Assembly (NCBI GenBank): GCA_030156535.1
Contig: JASGMJ010000008.1
Coordinates: 1-64,000 of the forward strand
Direction of reading: 5' to 3'
DNA from: Candidatus Sumerlaeota bacterium
Lineage (GTDB): Bacteria > Sumerlaeota > Sumerlaeia > SLMS01 > JAHLLQ01
Length of the DNA stretch: 64,000 nt
The notes beneath the pieces were generated by a model that was not told where the DNA came from, searched no databases, and saw only the letters and a list, made by a program, of their open reading frames with translations. The translations under genes were made by a program, and so were the position numbers. Shown here in pieces: positions 29,116-39,062 of the stretch. How positions within the stretch are numbered: the stretch's first letter is position 1; each line of letters opens with the position of its first letter.

Positions 29116-31119
29116 ATGGGACAACACCGCATGGCTTCCGGCTCGATTCTGATGGGACTTCTGATTTTCGTCATCTTCGCGATTGGTGCGGGGTTGATGA
29201 TTTCACGGCGCCTGCCGGCATTGCTGGCGCTGCCGATCATGGGAGTGGCGCTGGCGCTGGGGGCCTGGGGGATCCAGCGCCTGGGCCTTGGGGGCGAGAT
29301 GGCCCTGATCGACCTGCGCTCCGACATCCTGAAGGGGGTGGTGGCCAAGGGCGCGGGGATGCTGGTGGACGCGATGATCGCGGCGTTCTTCGGCGGGATG
29401 CTCTCGTTCATTATGCAAAAAAGCGGCGTTGCCGAGAGCATGATCAAGCACGGCGCGGAGCTGATCGGCGACAACCCGCTCGGCGTGGCTTTCTTCTCGA
29501 TGCTGCTGGTGGCGACGATCTTCACGACGATCGGCGGGCTGGGGGCGATCATCATGGTGGCGATCGTGGTGCTGCCGATGCTGGCGACGGTCGGCGTGCC
29601 GCCTCTCGTGGCGGGGGGTATTCTGCTCTTCGGGTTGTCGATGGGCGGGTTGATGAACGCTCAGAACTGGGTGCTGTACGTCAACGTGCTGGGGCTGCCG
29701 CAGGACGAGGTGCGCGTCTTCGCGATGCTGATGTTCGTGCTGCTGGGTTTCACGGGGCTGGTGTTCATCATCGTGGAGCTGTTGCGGGCGCGGGCGTTGC
29801 AGTCCAAGCGCCAGGCGGCGTTGATGCTGATAATCTCGGGGGCCGTGTCGTTCCTGCTGATCGGCGGGATCATCGTCTCGCATGGGGAGGCGGCGGCGCC
29901 GTTGCCCGTGTTCGAGCAGTCGTTTGCCACGGAGTGGGAGCCCGGCGAGGGCATTCGCCTGGCACACGAGGATGGGCGGCTGGTGGCGGAGATGCCGGCG
30001 GCGGTGCAGCCCGATTCGGCGGTGCCGCTGCTGCGGACCGAGGGAGTGGGCGAGTGGCTGGGGCGCAAGGGCTTCGAGGGGCTGAGCAAGCGGTCGCTCA
30101 GTGATTTCCAGGAATTTATCTTCAACGTGCGGGCGAATTTTGATGGCAAGCTGGTGCTGCACGTCGTGGACGACACGGGGGCGGAGAAGACATTCGAGCG
30201 TCCGTTCAAGAACGGCAGCATTCTGAACTTCGGCTTGCCGGTGGGCGAGTTGCAGACGGCGTCGCTGGAGAACCTGCGGACGGCGGATTTTTCGGTCATC
30301 GCGGCGGACGTCACGGCCGCGGGTGCCGAGCCGCTGCGGCTGGCGTTCAGCCAGGCGCGCTACACGGTGGTGGCCGTGGTGCCGATGTGGCTGAAGGGAC
30401 TACGCGCCTTGTTCGGTGCGTTCATCCTGTTCCTGCTCGGCTCGATCCTGCGGGACTTGCTCGCACGCGTGAAGTACTGGCGCAAGCAGGTGGTCGTGGT
30501 GAAGTGGTACGCGTACCTGATTCCGGCGCTGCCACTGGGGATGATCATCATCTTCGACATGGATGTGAACGCGGCGCTGGCGCTGGGCTTCACGTATGCG
30601 GTGTTGGCGACATTGCGGCCGGGTTCGGTGAGCATGGCGGTGCAGAGCATGATCCAGGGGAGCAGCAGCGTGCTGCCTGCGGTGCTGCTGATGATCGGAA
30701 TCGGCATCCTGGTGCAGGCGGTGATCGGGCCGACGGGCTTTGCGGGCGAGTGGCCGCTGACGGCATCGATGCGGCCGTTGCTGCTCGCGGCGCTGCCGAA
30801 GAACCCGATCATGTTCGTGATTGTCTTCGGCATCTGCGCGCCGCTGGCGTTGTACCGCGGTCCGCTGAACATGTGGGGGTTGGGCTTTGGCGTGGCGGCG
30901 TTGTTCCTCGCCGTGGGAGCGATTCCGGCGGCGGCGATCATGGCGATGCTGCTGGCCGTGGGCCAGATTCAGGGCATCTGCGATCCGACGAACACGCACA
31001 ACGTGTGGATTGCGAACGAACTGCGGGTGGATGTGCAGGCGCTCATGTTCCGGACGCTGCCCTACGTGTGGGGCATGGTGGTGGCGGGGCTGGCGCTCGG
31101 TGCGGTGATGTACTTCTAG
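29116..31119 (+). CDS. Multi-span permease with a soluble beta-sandwich insertion
   Basis: The 667-residue protein has two hydrophobic blocks, about 8-240 and about 400-667, with about a dozen spans in total. Helix-hairpin motifs such as NAQNWVLYVNVLGLP and GICDPTNTHNVWIANEL resemble ion-transporter-superfamily carriers for organic anions (gluconate/citrate type). The two halves are separated by a roughly 160-residue hydrophilic stretch (about 258-415) that looks like a jelly-roll module (FIFNVRANFDGKLVLHVVDD). I have not seen this insertion in the usual members. It lies directly upstream of a HyuA-type gene, so a cyclic amide or acid substrate is possible. The start is uncertain: TTG 29077, ATG 29116 or ATG 29131. 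Confidence 0.75.
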   Translation: MGQHRMASGSILMGLLIFVIFAIGAGLMISRRLPALLALPIMGVALALGAWGIQRLGLGGEMALIDLRSDILKGVVAKGAGMLVDAMIAAFFGGMLSFIMQKSGVAESMIKHGAELIGDNPLGVAFFSMLLVATIFTTIGGLGAIIMVAIVVLPMLATVGVPPLVAGGILLFGLSMGGLMNAQNWVLYVNVLGLPQDEVRVFAMLMFVLLGFTGLVFIIVELLRARALQSKRQAALMLIISGAVSFLLIGGIIVSHGEAAAPLPVFEQSFATEWEPGEGIRLAHEDGRLVAEMPAAVQPDSAVPLLRTEGVGEWLGRKGFEGLSKRSLSDFQEFIFNVRANFDGKLVLHVVDDTGAEKTFERPFKNGSILNFGLPVGELQTASLENLRTADFSVIAADVTAAGAEPLRLAFSQARYTVVAVVPMWLKGLRALFGAFILFLLGSILRDLLARVKYWRKQVVVVKWYAYLIPALPLGMIIIFDMDVNAALALGFTYAVLATLRPGSVSMAVQSMIQGSSSVLPAVLLMIGIGILVQAVIGPTGFAGEWPLTASMRPLLLAALPKNPIMFVIVFGICAPLALYRGPLNMWGLGFGVAALFLAVGAIPAAAIMAMLLAVGQIQGICDPTNTHNVWIANELRVDVQALMFRTLPYVWGMVVAGLALGAVMYF

Positions 31120-31123
31120 GGGC

Positions 31124-31365
31124 GTTGTTCGTGGTGCACGGTTCGTTGTTCGAGGCGTGAATCCCGGAGGCGGGACGGACCACGTAAGGAAAGAATAGAA
31201 AGAATCGGGAATTGAATACAAGGGGCTCTTTGCTTTCCACTCGAACCACAAACCACGAACCACGAACCGCGCCAGAAACGGAACACTGACTTTCCACGCG
31301 ATTTGAATCGGAAGAAGACGGTCATGACAGAGAACCAAACCACGAACCACGAACAACAAACCACG
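31124..31365. repeat. Inverted CGTGGTTCG/CGAACCACG cassette running into hyuA
   Basis: The left arm (31124-31157, GTTGTTCGTGGTGCACGG-type) is complementary to the right arm (31240-31273, CTCGAACCACAAACCACG-type). A further copy of the same words at 31331-31365 overlaps the first codons of the next gene. The inner 80 nt has no obvious content. Confidence 0.65.
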
Positions 31366-33531
31366 TCGTCTTCCGCGTTGCGGCGCATCAAGATCGGGAT
31401 CGACGTGGGCGGGACGTTTACGCACGCGGTGGCGGTGGACCTGGCGACGATGGAGTTGGTGGGGAAGGCGGTGGTGCCGACGACGCACTCGGCGAAGGAG
31501 GGCGTCGCGGGCGGCGTGGTGCAGTCGATGCAGAAGCTGATCGAGAAGGCCGCCATCAAGGCGGAGGAAGTGATCCTGATCGCGCATTCGACAACGCAGG
31601 CGACGAACGCGCTGATCGAGGGCGACGTGGCGCGCGTCGGCGTGCTGGGCATGGCGACGGGAGCGGGGGCGATCCGCGCGAAACGCGAGGTGAACCTGGG
31701 CAAGCTGGAGCTTTCGCCCGGCAAGTTCCTGCGCACGGCGTTCCGCTTTCTCGACACCGAGAAGGACTTCACGGAGGAGCGCATCCGCAAGGCGCTCAAG
31801 GAACTGATCGAGGAGGAGCGCTGCCAGGTGATCGTAACGTCGGAGTCGTTCGGCGTCGACGATCCGCGGCGGGAGGAACGCGTGGCGGCCATGGCGGTGG
31901 AGATGGGCGTGCCGGCGTGCGCGAGCAGTGCGCTGTCGCAGCTCTACGGCCTGCGCGTGCGCACGCGCACCGCCGTGGTCAACGCGTCGATGTTGCCGAA
32001 GATGCTCGAAACGGCGAACATGACGGAGAAGGCCGTGCGCGAGTCGGGGATCAAGGCGCCGCTGATGGTGATGCGTTCGGACGGTGGCATCATGGACATC
32101 GCGGAAATGCGCAAGCGTCCGATTCTGACGATGCTGAGCGGCCCGGCGGCGGGCGTTGCCGCGGCGCTGATGTACGAGCGCATTTCAGACGGCTGCATGG
32201 TGGAAGTCGGCGGCACGACGTCGGACATCTGCGTCATCAAGAACGGGCGTCCGATCGTGACGCACGGCGAAATCGGCGGCTTCCGCTTGTACGTGAAGAC
32301 GCTCGACGTGCGCACTGTCGGCATCGCGGGGGGCTCGGTGCCGCGCGTCAAGGGCGGCAAGGTGATCGAGGTCGGCCCGCGCAGCGCGCACATCGCGGGG
32401 CTTGGCTACGAGGCGTTCACATCGAACATTGAAACCGTCGAGCCGATGGTGTTCAAGCCCGTCGATGGCGACCCGGACGACTACCTCGCGCTGAAGATCA
32501 ACGGCGCGGGCAAGCCGAGCATCACGCTGACGCCGACGGGTGCAGCGAACATCCTGGGACTGGTCGAGGGCTATGCGCGCGGTGACGAGAAGAGCACGTA
32601 TGCGTGCTTCAACCGCGTGGCGAAGTGGCTGAACACGACGACCGAGGACCTCGCCGAGCGCATCCAGGACTTGTGCTCGAAGAAGATCATCCCGATCGTG
32701 AAGGCGATGCGCGAGGAGCACAAACTGAAGGACCGCGCAATCACGTTCGTCGGCGGCGGCGGTGGCGCCGAGGCGATCGTGCCCTATGCGGCAAGAAAGA
32801 TGGGGATCGAGTACCGCATCGCAAAGAACAACGAGGTCATCTCGGCGATCGGCGTGGCGCTGGGCATCATCCAGGACACGGTCGAGCGCACGATCATGAA
32901 CCCGAGCGAATCGGATCTCGTGTCGATGCGCAAGGAGGCGTTCGAGTCTGTGCAGCGCATGGGCGCCGACGCCGACTCGATCGAGGTCATCGTGGAAGTG
33001 GACCGGCAGACGAAGCGCGTTTCGGCCACGGCCCGGGGGACACCGGAGCTGCGCACGCGCTCGCTGGGAGGAAAGCTGCCAAGCGAGGAGGAACTCCAGG
33101 CCGTCGCGGCAAAGACCGCGGGCATCGAGCTGGTTGCCTCAATGGAGCGCCTGACGCGCGGCAAGCAATGGATGCAGGTCTTCACGGGCGAAAAACCGCG
33201 CAGGATTCTGCTCGGGCTGATGACGACGGTCTGGACGCCGGTCGTCGTCGTGGACCGCGAGGGAATCGTGCGGCTGCAAGTGCCCGACGCGCGCGTGGAC
33301 ACCACGACGGCGGGGACGATGGAGGACCTGCTGACGAAGGTGATCTCGGAGTTCACGACGTATGGCGACGCGGGCGAAGTGCCACCGGACGTTTACGTGG
33401 TGAAGCCGGGGCAGATCGTGGACCTGACGGGTCTGGTGGAGCCGGGGCAGATGGTCTCGGTGGCGCGCGTGGAGGTGGCCCAGTTGCCGCCTGACGAGCC
33501 CATCACCCTGATCAGCACGCGGCGGGGCTGA
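31324..33531 (+). CDS. Hydantoinase/oxoprolinase family protein, HyuA-like subunit
   Basis: HyuA-type proteins are ATP-dependent hydrolases of cyclic amides such as 5-oxoproline or hydantoins, or acetone-carboxylase-like enzymes, usually working with a HyuB partner. The roughly 735-residue protein shows GIDVGGTFTHAVAVD at the N-terminus, TTQATNALIEGDVARVG and the second-lobe phosphate block CMVEVGGTTSDICVI. No hyuB gene is adjacent. The first 17 residues (TENQTTNHEQQTT and so on) are encoded by the intergenic ACGAACC repeat; a TTG at 31378 just before RRIKIGID is an alternative start. The preceding permease may deliver the substrate. Confidence 0.87.
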   Translation: MTENQTTNHEQQTTSSSALRRIKIGIDVGGTFTHAVAVDLATMELVGKAVVPTTHSAKEGVAGGVVQSMQKLIEKAAIKAEEVILIAHSTTQATNALIEGDVARVGVLGMATGAGAIRAKREVNLGKLELSPGKFLRTAFRFLDTEKDFTEERIRKALKELIEEERCQVIVTSESFGVDDPRREERVAAMAVEMGVPACASSALSQLYGLRVRTRTAVVNASMLPKMLETANMTEKAVRESGIKAPLMVMRSDGGIMDIAEMRKRPILTMLSGPAAGVAAALMYERISDGCMVEVGGTTSDICVIKNGRPIVTHGEIGGFRLYVKTLDVRTVGIAGGSVPRVKGGKVIEVGPRSAHIAGLGYEAFTSNIETVEPMVFKPVDGDPDDYLALKINGAGKPSITLTPTGAANILGLVEGYARGDEKSTYACFNRVAKWLNTTTEDLAERIQDLCSKKIIPIVKAMREEHKLKDRAITFVGGGGGAEAIVPYAARKMGIEYRIAKNNEVISAIGVALGIIQDTVERTIMNPSESDLVSMRKEAFESVQRMGADADSIEVIVEVDRQTKRVSATARGTPELRTRSLGGKLPSEEELQAVAAKTAGIELVASMERLTRGKQWMQVFTGEKPRRILLGLMTTVWTPVVVVDREGIVRLQVPDARVDTTTAGTMEDLLTKVISEFTTYGDAGEVPPDVYVVKPGQIVDLTGLVEPGQMVSVARVEVAQLPPDEPITLISTRRG

Positions 33532-33824
33532 CAACAGACAGACGCGGCGGAGAAATGGCCTGCCACGGATTGGCTCTCCCGGGCTGCATCCGTGGTGGGC
33601 CGCTTGTCGTCTTTGAGGGCAAAAACGGGTGACATGCTCGTTGACAGCACCCGGCTGTTGGGAAAATCTGATAACAGACAAGATTAATCCTGTTTGGCGC
33701 AAGTCGGGGGGATTCGTCAGGGCGATTCCCTTCGCGCCAAATCTGGGGACGAAGCCGTCCTGTGGGGCAATTGGTCCGGCTGCCATGGGGGTGGCCCCGG
33801 CCAGAAGCACGAGGGAGGTGTACG
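33532..33824. other. Intergenic region with hairpin upstream of the giant repeat protein
   Basis: CCACGGAT and ATCCGTGG (33563-33570 and 33588-33595) form a perfect 8-bp stem with a 17-nt loop, about 30 nt after the HyuA stop; it may be its transcript end. Near 33650-33690 there is an AT-richer patch that could contain the next promoter. No gene is supported. Confidence 0.45.
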
Positions 33825-36800
33825 ATGCGGATTGCGACTACTTGGGTTTTCCTGCTGCTGTTGGTGACGGGTGGACTGATGGCCGTGCAGCCATTGCCTG
33901 CGCGGGCACAAACGCCGACTCTGTATGAAGTCGAGGACTACCATAGCGACAACGGGAACCTGTGGCGCCGCTATACCTACTACTACCATCCGACGATTCC
34001 CGGATTCCGTGTCTTACACGGCAGGTATCTGACATTCAATTACTGGCACTCCGGTGCCATTTCCTCCGACCAATACTTCCAGCATGGGGTTCTCCACGGG
34101 AAAACCACGCAGTATCTGCCTTGTGGCAAGGTGTCTTGGGAGACCACCTATCGCAACGGCAAGCAACATGGCACCACCCGCCAGATCAGCTACTACGACG
34201 AGGAGGGTGCCTGCGCCCCGATCCGGTTCGAGCGCATCCAGAACCATGTGGATGGGGTGCTCAACGGGGTGTACGAGGAAACCTATTACGGCGAGGATGG
34301 GAGCAAGACTTCCCACTACGTGGGTCCGTATCACGACGGCATGCTGGAGGGCGTGGTGTCGGCGACCTTCTGGCATCCCGACGGCAGCATCGCCAGCCAG
34401 ACGGTGACGACCTACGTGGAGGGGTTCCCGCTCGATGGAACGTACCAGTCCAACTATACCTACCTTGGCGGGCCACAACAGCCGACGAACATCCCGGGTT
34501 ACGAGGCGGGCCCCACGCTCTACGGCCTGCGGCACGGGACGTGGGTGACTCACTGGCTGACGGGATCGCTGGACATGCAGGTCGAGTCGATCGATCTGAC
34601 CGACTATCGTTTTGGTGTGAAGGACGGCAGCGAGATCCACGAGCGCGTCTACATGAGCCCCAGCACCGTTGGAGTCTATGCGGGCTACCGAAACCAGATG
34701 AACGCAAACGGCCGGGCCCACGGTGCCGCCTACGGCGACTACATGACCCGCGACTTCGCCCGCACCCGTGAATTCGAAGGGGCCTATGCCTACGGCAAGC
34801 GGCACGGCAACTGGACGAACTACTATACGAGCGGCGACTACAAAGGGCGCGTGAGCAGTGCCGGGCAAATCAGCAATGGCAAACTTTGTGGCACGTGGCT
34901 GACTTCGACGGTTGAATGGAACTTCGAAACGCGGAGTTACGAGCTGATCTACTCGAACGTGGATCATGGCCCGGCGGAGGCGCTGGAAGTCCCCGGCCTT
35001 CTGGACGCAGGGGAATTGAGTGGCACGGTGGTGGACCGCCGGCTCGGCTTTCCGTTGGCCAACGTGCAGGTGACGGCGGAGGGGAATTCGACGACGACGG
35101 ACGCCACCGGCGGCTTCACCGTGCAGGCGCCCGAGGGCGAGACGGTGCAGGTGTCGCTGTCGCGCGACGGGGCCGTGTCGCGCAGCGTCACCGTGCCCGT
35201 GCCCCGTGGGTCGGCCGCAAGCCTGGGGACGCTGCCGATGGTGCGCACCAACCCCAAACCGCTGCTGCTGGACGTGCGGCATTCTTATCCCAGCCCTTCC
35301 ATTTTCCTGGAGGGCGTTTCGATCCCGGCGGAGACCTACACGGCCGTGGTGGACTGGAACAACGTGGACGACCGCGTGGGGAGCGTGGAGTTCAAGGTGG
35401 GCAGCTCCACGCTCGCCGTGCCGGCGCCCGGAGACGATCCCACAGAGGTGCCAGCGACCTTTGAGATGGGGCAGGCGCCGTTTGTTCCCTCGTTCAACCC
35501 GCTGACAAACCGCGTGAGGGTGAGGGCGGTGCTCGATGGTCTGGCCAGCGACCCGGCCTACATCGACCTGATGGTGGTGCCGGTGCCGTTGTGGGCCCAG
35601 TGGCTCGGAGGCTTCACCAACGATGCCTACGATTCGTCCTACGGCTTGGTGTCGTACAAGCTGAAGGCGAGCTATCCGAAGGACCCCTTTGCGATCCAGA
35701 TCAACCCGCAGGCGCTGGGGCCGACGATGTGGCAGGCGTGGAGCCTGATGCCGATGATCGGCGGAAAGAATTTCGGCATCCCGCCCTCGAAGGCTGAATT
35801 GGAGTCGGAAGTGAAGTCCGATGGCAGCGGATCGGTGACGTTGTCGGGAGTGACCGGTTTTGAGGCAGCGGGGAAGAGCATCGAAGGGAAGCTGGGGGGC
35901 ACGGGCAACGTCGCCTACTCGCGGGTCAAGGGCTTCGAGTGGAAGGGGGCGGCGCTGAACCTGGGGGTGAAGGGGACGATCGAGCAGAGCGCGGGGCTGG
36001 TGACCGTGATTCCGGCGCTGAGCGGCGCGACGTCGATCCCGTATGTGGGCGGCCTGATCGGGCGCTTCAACAACCTGGCCAAGGTGCAGGGGAGTGTGTA
36101 CGCGGAGACGCAAAACAGCCTGGAGATCATCAGCAAGGACGCGGCGCTGAGCTTCAGCGCGGCGTCGGGCAACGTGCGCACGGGGCTGAACCTGGGGCTG
36201 GCGGCGCCGGTCCACGAGAAGTTCAAGGCGACGCTGCTCGGCGGGGGAGAGACGGTGCTCTATTGGGAGATCCCGGCGAACCCCTCCTATCTGAAGGACG
36301 CCGAGTCGAAGATTTACGCGAATCTGGTGTTCAACATCTGGTCGTTCGAGAAAACGTTCGCGGCGGAGTCGGGTTTCCGGCTCTCGGATTCCTCGGGGAA
36401 GGCGTTCGTGAGCGGCGGCCCGCCGCTTGACGTTTCCGCGCCGATGCGGCCGTTGGTGTTCGCCGCCGCGCCGGGCCGGAAGTACCACGTTGTGGCCGTG
36501 GAGCGGGTGCTGCCGACGGTGGCCAAGGTGCTGGCGGGCGAGCCCGTGCGCTCGGTGGTCGTGACGAACACCTACCGCCACCCCGAGCCCGTGCTGCTGG
36601 GGGCGGACGGGGCCGAGCTGCTGGCCGTGGTGGTCTACGCGGTGGGGCTCGATGCCGTGCAGGCGACGGAAATTCAGGTGATCGATTTGGCAGCGGCGGA
36701 TCCGGGGGCTTCGGCGGTGGCGCTGACGGACGACACACAGGCGGACTTTGCGCCGGCGCTGGCGCTCGACGCGCAGGGGCAGGCCGTGGCCGTGTGGGAG

Positions 36801-39062
36801 CGCGTGCGCGACGCCGCCTTCACGTCCGAGGACGTGGCCGACATGGCCGCACAGATGGAGATCGCCTTTGCGTGGCGCGACGGAACGACGGGCACGTGGT
36901 CCACTCCGGCCTTTGCGACGAACAACACGCAGCTTGATTACTCGCCGCGCCTGCTGACGGCTCCGGATGGAACGGTGGCAGCGACGTGGCTGTCCTCCGC
37001 GTCGAGCGAGTTGCTGGCGACGACGACGGAGCCGGTGAGCCTGCACCTGGCGCCGTGGAACCCAGCGGCGCACACGTTCGCGCCGGTGGCCGCGCCGTTG
37101 GTGCTGGGCAACCTGCTGACCCATGCCACGGCGTGGGATGGAACCGAGGCCGTCGCCGTGGCGACGCTCGACGCGGACGGCGATCCGATGACGACGGGCG
37201 ACGCGCAGGTGGCGCGCTTCCGGTACAACGGCTCGTGGGGTGCGGCGGAGATGTTGACGCCCACGCCGGGATCGCACGAGTTGCCGTGGACGGGTCAGTC
37301 GGCCGCAGGCAACGACGTGCTGTGGGCGAGCGACGGCGGCATTCTGCACGTGCGCAACAACGACGCGCCGACGTCGGCGGGGCCGGCGGGGGGCATTGCC
37401 CAGCCGCGCACCTACGCCGCTGCGGTGCGCCCGGCTGACGGGGCTCTGGCCCTGGTGTGGCAGGAACCCATGGAGACGGGAACCGGGCTGATCGCCAGCG
37501 TGCTCGATCCGGACGCCGCCGTGTGGAGCGAGCCGATCATGCTGGATGCCGGCGCGCTCGACACTGGCACTCCCGCCGTATCCTTCACGCCGCGGGGGAC
37601 GCTGTCGCTGGTCTTCCCGTCGCACACGGCGGACGAGATCACTTTCGAAATTACCGCCACCGATTTGGTGCGCATCGAGCAGGACGTGGCCCGCGATCTG
37701 GCGCCCGACGGCGCGACGCTGCGCTTCGACCCGCCACTGCCCGTGCCCGGCGAGGCCGTGACGGTGTACGTGGACCTCGTGAACCACGGCGAGCTGGCCG
37801 TGACGGCGCCGGTGTTGGACTTCCAACTGGGGACGGAGCAGGCCCCCGGTGCGTCCGTGGGCCGGGTGACGGTGCCCGGCGTGCTGCCCGGGCGCGGACG
37901 CGTGGCTGTGAGCCTCGACATGGTGGCACCCGCCGTGGGAGAGGACGCCCACTACCTGCACGTGACCGCCGACCCGGATGCGGCGGTGGACGAGCGCGAC
38001 GAAACGAACAACACGGCGGTGCGCGCGATGTTGCTGCCGGACCTTGAAGTGGTCTCCACGCGCGTGGAGCACCTCGACGTGAGCGCGCTGGTCCGGCTTT
38101 GGGCCGAAGTGCGCAACAACGGCTTCGTGGATGTTGCGGACGCCCAGGTGCAGGTGCTGCTGGAGGGCGAGGACAACGGGCGGGTGCCCGCGTCGCTCCC
38201 CGCTGGCGAGACATGCGAGGTTTACGTGGAACTGGGGCGCGCGAACCTGACGGACACGGGCCGGCTCGTCGAGTTTGTGATTAACCCGGACGAGCTGATC
38301 GACGAGGCCACGCGGGAGAACAACCGGCTGGGTGTGTCGCTGGCTCCGTTTGCCGAGGACGACGGAGAGATCGTGGTGCTGGCCGATCCGGCGGAAGGCG
38401 GCACGGTCAGCGGCTCGGGGCGCTTCCCCGTCTGGAGCATCCAGCGCCTGATCGCCAGGCCGGCCCAGGGCTGGGCGTTTGCGGCCTGGAACGACGGGGT
38501 GGCCGATGACGTGCGCGACGTCGTCGTCGAGGACGACCCGACGACCTGGACGGCCACTTTCGTTCGCCAGAAAGGGACTCTGACCGTGACGGCCGAGCCC
38601 GCCAACGGAGGCACTGTTGCTGGCGAAGGCACCTACGATGCCTGGAGCGACGCCGTGATTACGGCCACTCCCGCGCCAGGATGGCGGCTGGCCAGTTGGG
38701 GCGACGACGCGGGACTGCTCGACGGCAACCGGGAGCAGACGCGGACGGTGCGCGTGCTGGGCGACGAAACGTGGACGGCACACTTCGAGGCCGCTTCCTC
38801 CCTGTCGGTGACCATTCTGCCAGCCGAGGCCGCCGCCGCGGGTGGTGCCTGGCGCCGCACGTGGGACACCACTTGGCACGCGGGCGGCGAAGCGGAGACG
38901 GACGCACCGGTGGGCGACGTCACCGTGGAGTTCCTTCCCATTGACGGCTGGATGACCCCGGGACGGTTGACGGCGACGCTCGACGCAGGCGGAGCCGTTG
39001 TGCTGGAGGCTACCTATATTCCAGTTTTGGCATCCGAAGGGAGTGTGTGGATGGCGTATTGA
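33825..39062 (+). CDS. Giant exported protein with YwqK/MORN-like repeats, CARDB and Gly-rich repeat tail
   Basis: The 1745-residue product begins with a signal peptide (MRIATTWVFLLLLVTGGLMA) after GGGAGG. The N-terminal third (about 50-380) is a string of YwqK/MORN-like units (HGVLHGKTTQYL, RNGKQHGTT, YAYGKRHGNWTNYY). At about 410-475 lies a carboxypeptidase-regulatory-like domain (DRRLGFPLANVQV). The middle (about 480-1270) is beta-rich and unassigned, with sialidase-like stretches. At about 1275-1510 are two CARDB-type domains (VTAPVLDFQLGTE, FVDVADAQVQVLL). Two InlB/bacterial-repeat units (DPAEGGTVSGSG, EPANGGTVAGEGTY) follow. It is a likely surface or extracellular adhesion protein; function is unknown. 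Confidence 0.85.
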   Translation: MRIATTWVFLLLLVTGGLMAVQPLPARAQTPTLYEVEDYHSDNGNLWRRYTYYYHPTIPGFRVLHGRYLTFNYWHSGAISSDQYFQHGVLHGKTTQYLPCGKVSWETTYRNGKQHGTTRQISYYDEEGACAPIRFERIQNHVDGVLNGVYEETYYGEDGSKTSHYVGPYHDGMLEGVVSATFWHPDGSIASQTVTTYVEGFPLDGTYQSNYTYLGGPQQPTNIPGYEAGPTLYGLRHGTWVTHWLTGSLDMQVESIDLTDYRFGVKDGSEIHERVYMSPSTVGVYAGYRNQMNANGRAHGAAYGDYMTRDFARTREFEGAYAYGKRHGNWTNYYTSGDYKGRVSSAGQISNGKLCGTWLTSTVEWNFETRSYELIYSNVDHGPAEALEVPGLLDAGELSGTVVDRRLGFPLANVQVTAEGNSTTTDATGGFTVQAPEGETVQVSLSRDGAVSRSVTVPVPRGSAASLGTLPMVRTNPKPLLLDVRHSYPSPSIFLEGVSIPAETYTAVVDWNNVDDRVGSVEFKVGSSTLAVPAPGDDPTEVPATFEMGQAPFVPSFNPLTNRVRVRAVLDGLASDPAYIDLMVVPVPLWAQWLGGFTNDAYDSSYGLVSYKLKASYPKDPFAIQINPQALGPTMWQAWSLMPMIGGKNFGIPPSKAELESEVKSDGSGSVTLSGVTGFEAAGKSIEGKLGGTGNVAYSRVKGFEWKGAALNLGVKGTIEQSAGLVTVIPALSGATSIPYVGGLIGRFNNLAKVQGSVYAETQNSLEIISKDAALSFSAASGNVRTGLNLGLAAPVHEKFKATLLGGGETVLYWEIPANPSYLKDAESKIYANLVFNIWSFEKTFAAESGFRLSDSSGKAFVSGGPPLDVSAPMRPLVFAAAPGRKYHVVAVERVLPTVAKVLAGEPVRSVVVTNTYRHPEPVLLGADGAELLAVVVYAVGLDAVQATEIQVIDLAAADPGASAVALTDDTQADFAPALALDAQGQAVAVWERVRDAAFTSEDVADMAAQMEIAFAWRDGTTGTWSTPAFATNNTQLDYSPRLLTAPDGTVAATWLSSASSELLATTTEPVSLHLAPWNPAAHTFAPVAAPLVLGNLLTHATAWDGTEAVAVATLDADGDPMTTGDAQVARFRYNGSWGAAEMLTPTPGSHELPWTGQSAAGNDVLWASDGGILHVRNNDAPTSAGPAGGIAQPRTYAAAVRPADGALALVWQEPMETGTGLIASVLDPDAAVWSEPIMLDAGALDTGTPAVSFTPRGTLSLVFPSHTADEITFEITATDLVRIEQDVARDLAPDGATLRFDPPLPVPGEAVTVYVDLVNHGELAVTAPVLDFQLGTEQAPGASVGRVTVPGVLPGRGRVAVSLDMVAPAVGEDAHYLHVTADPDAAVDERDETNNTAVRAMLLPDLEVVSTRVEHLDVSALVRLWAEVRNNGFVDVADAQVQVLLEGEDNGRVPASLPAGETCEVYVELGRANLTDTGRLVEFVINPDELIDEATRENNRLGVSLAPFAEDDGEIVVLADPAEGGTVSGSGRFPVWSIQRLIARPAQGWAFAAWNDGVADDVRDVVVEDDPTTWTATFVRQKGTLTVTAEPANGGTVAGEGTYDAWSDAVITATPAPGWRLASWGDDAGLLDGNREQTRTVRVLGDETWTAHFEAASSLSVTILPAEAAAAGGAWRRTWDTTWHAGGEAETDAPVGDVTVEFLPIDGWMTPGRLTATLDAGGAVVLEATYIPVLASEGSVWMAY

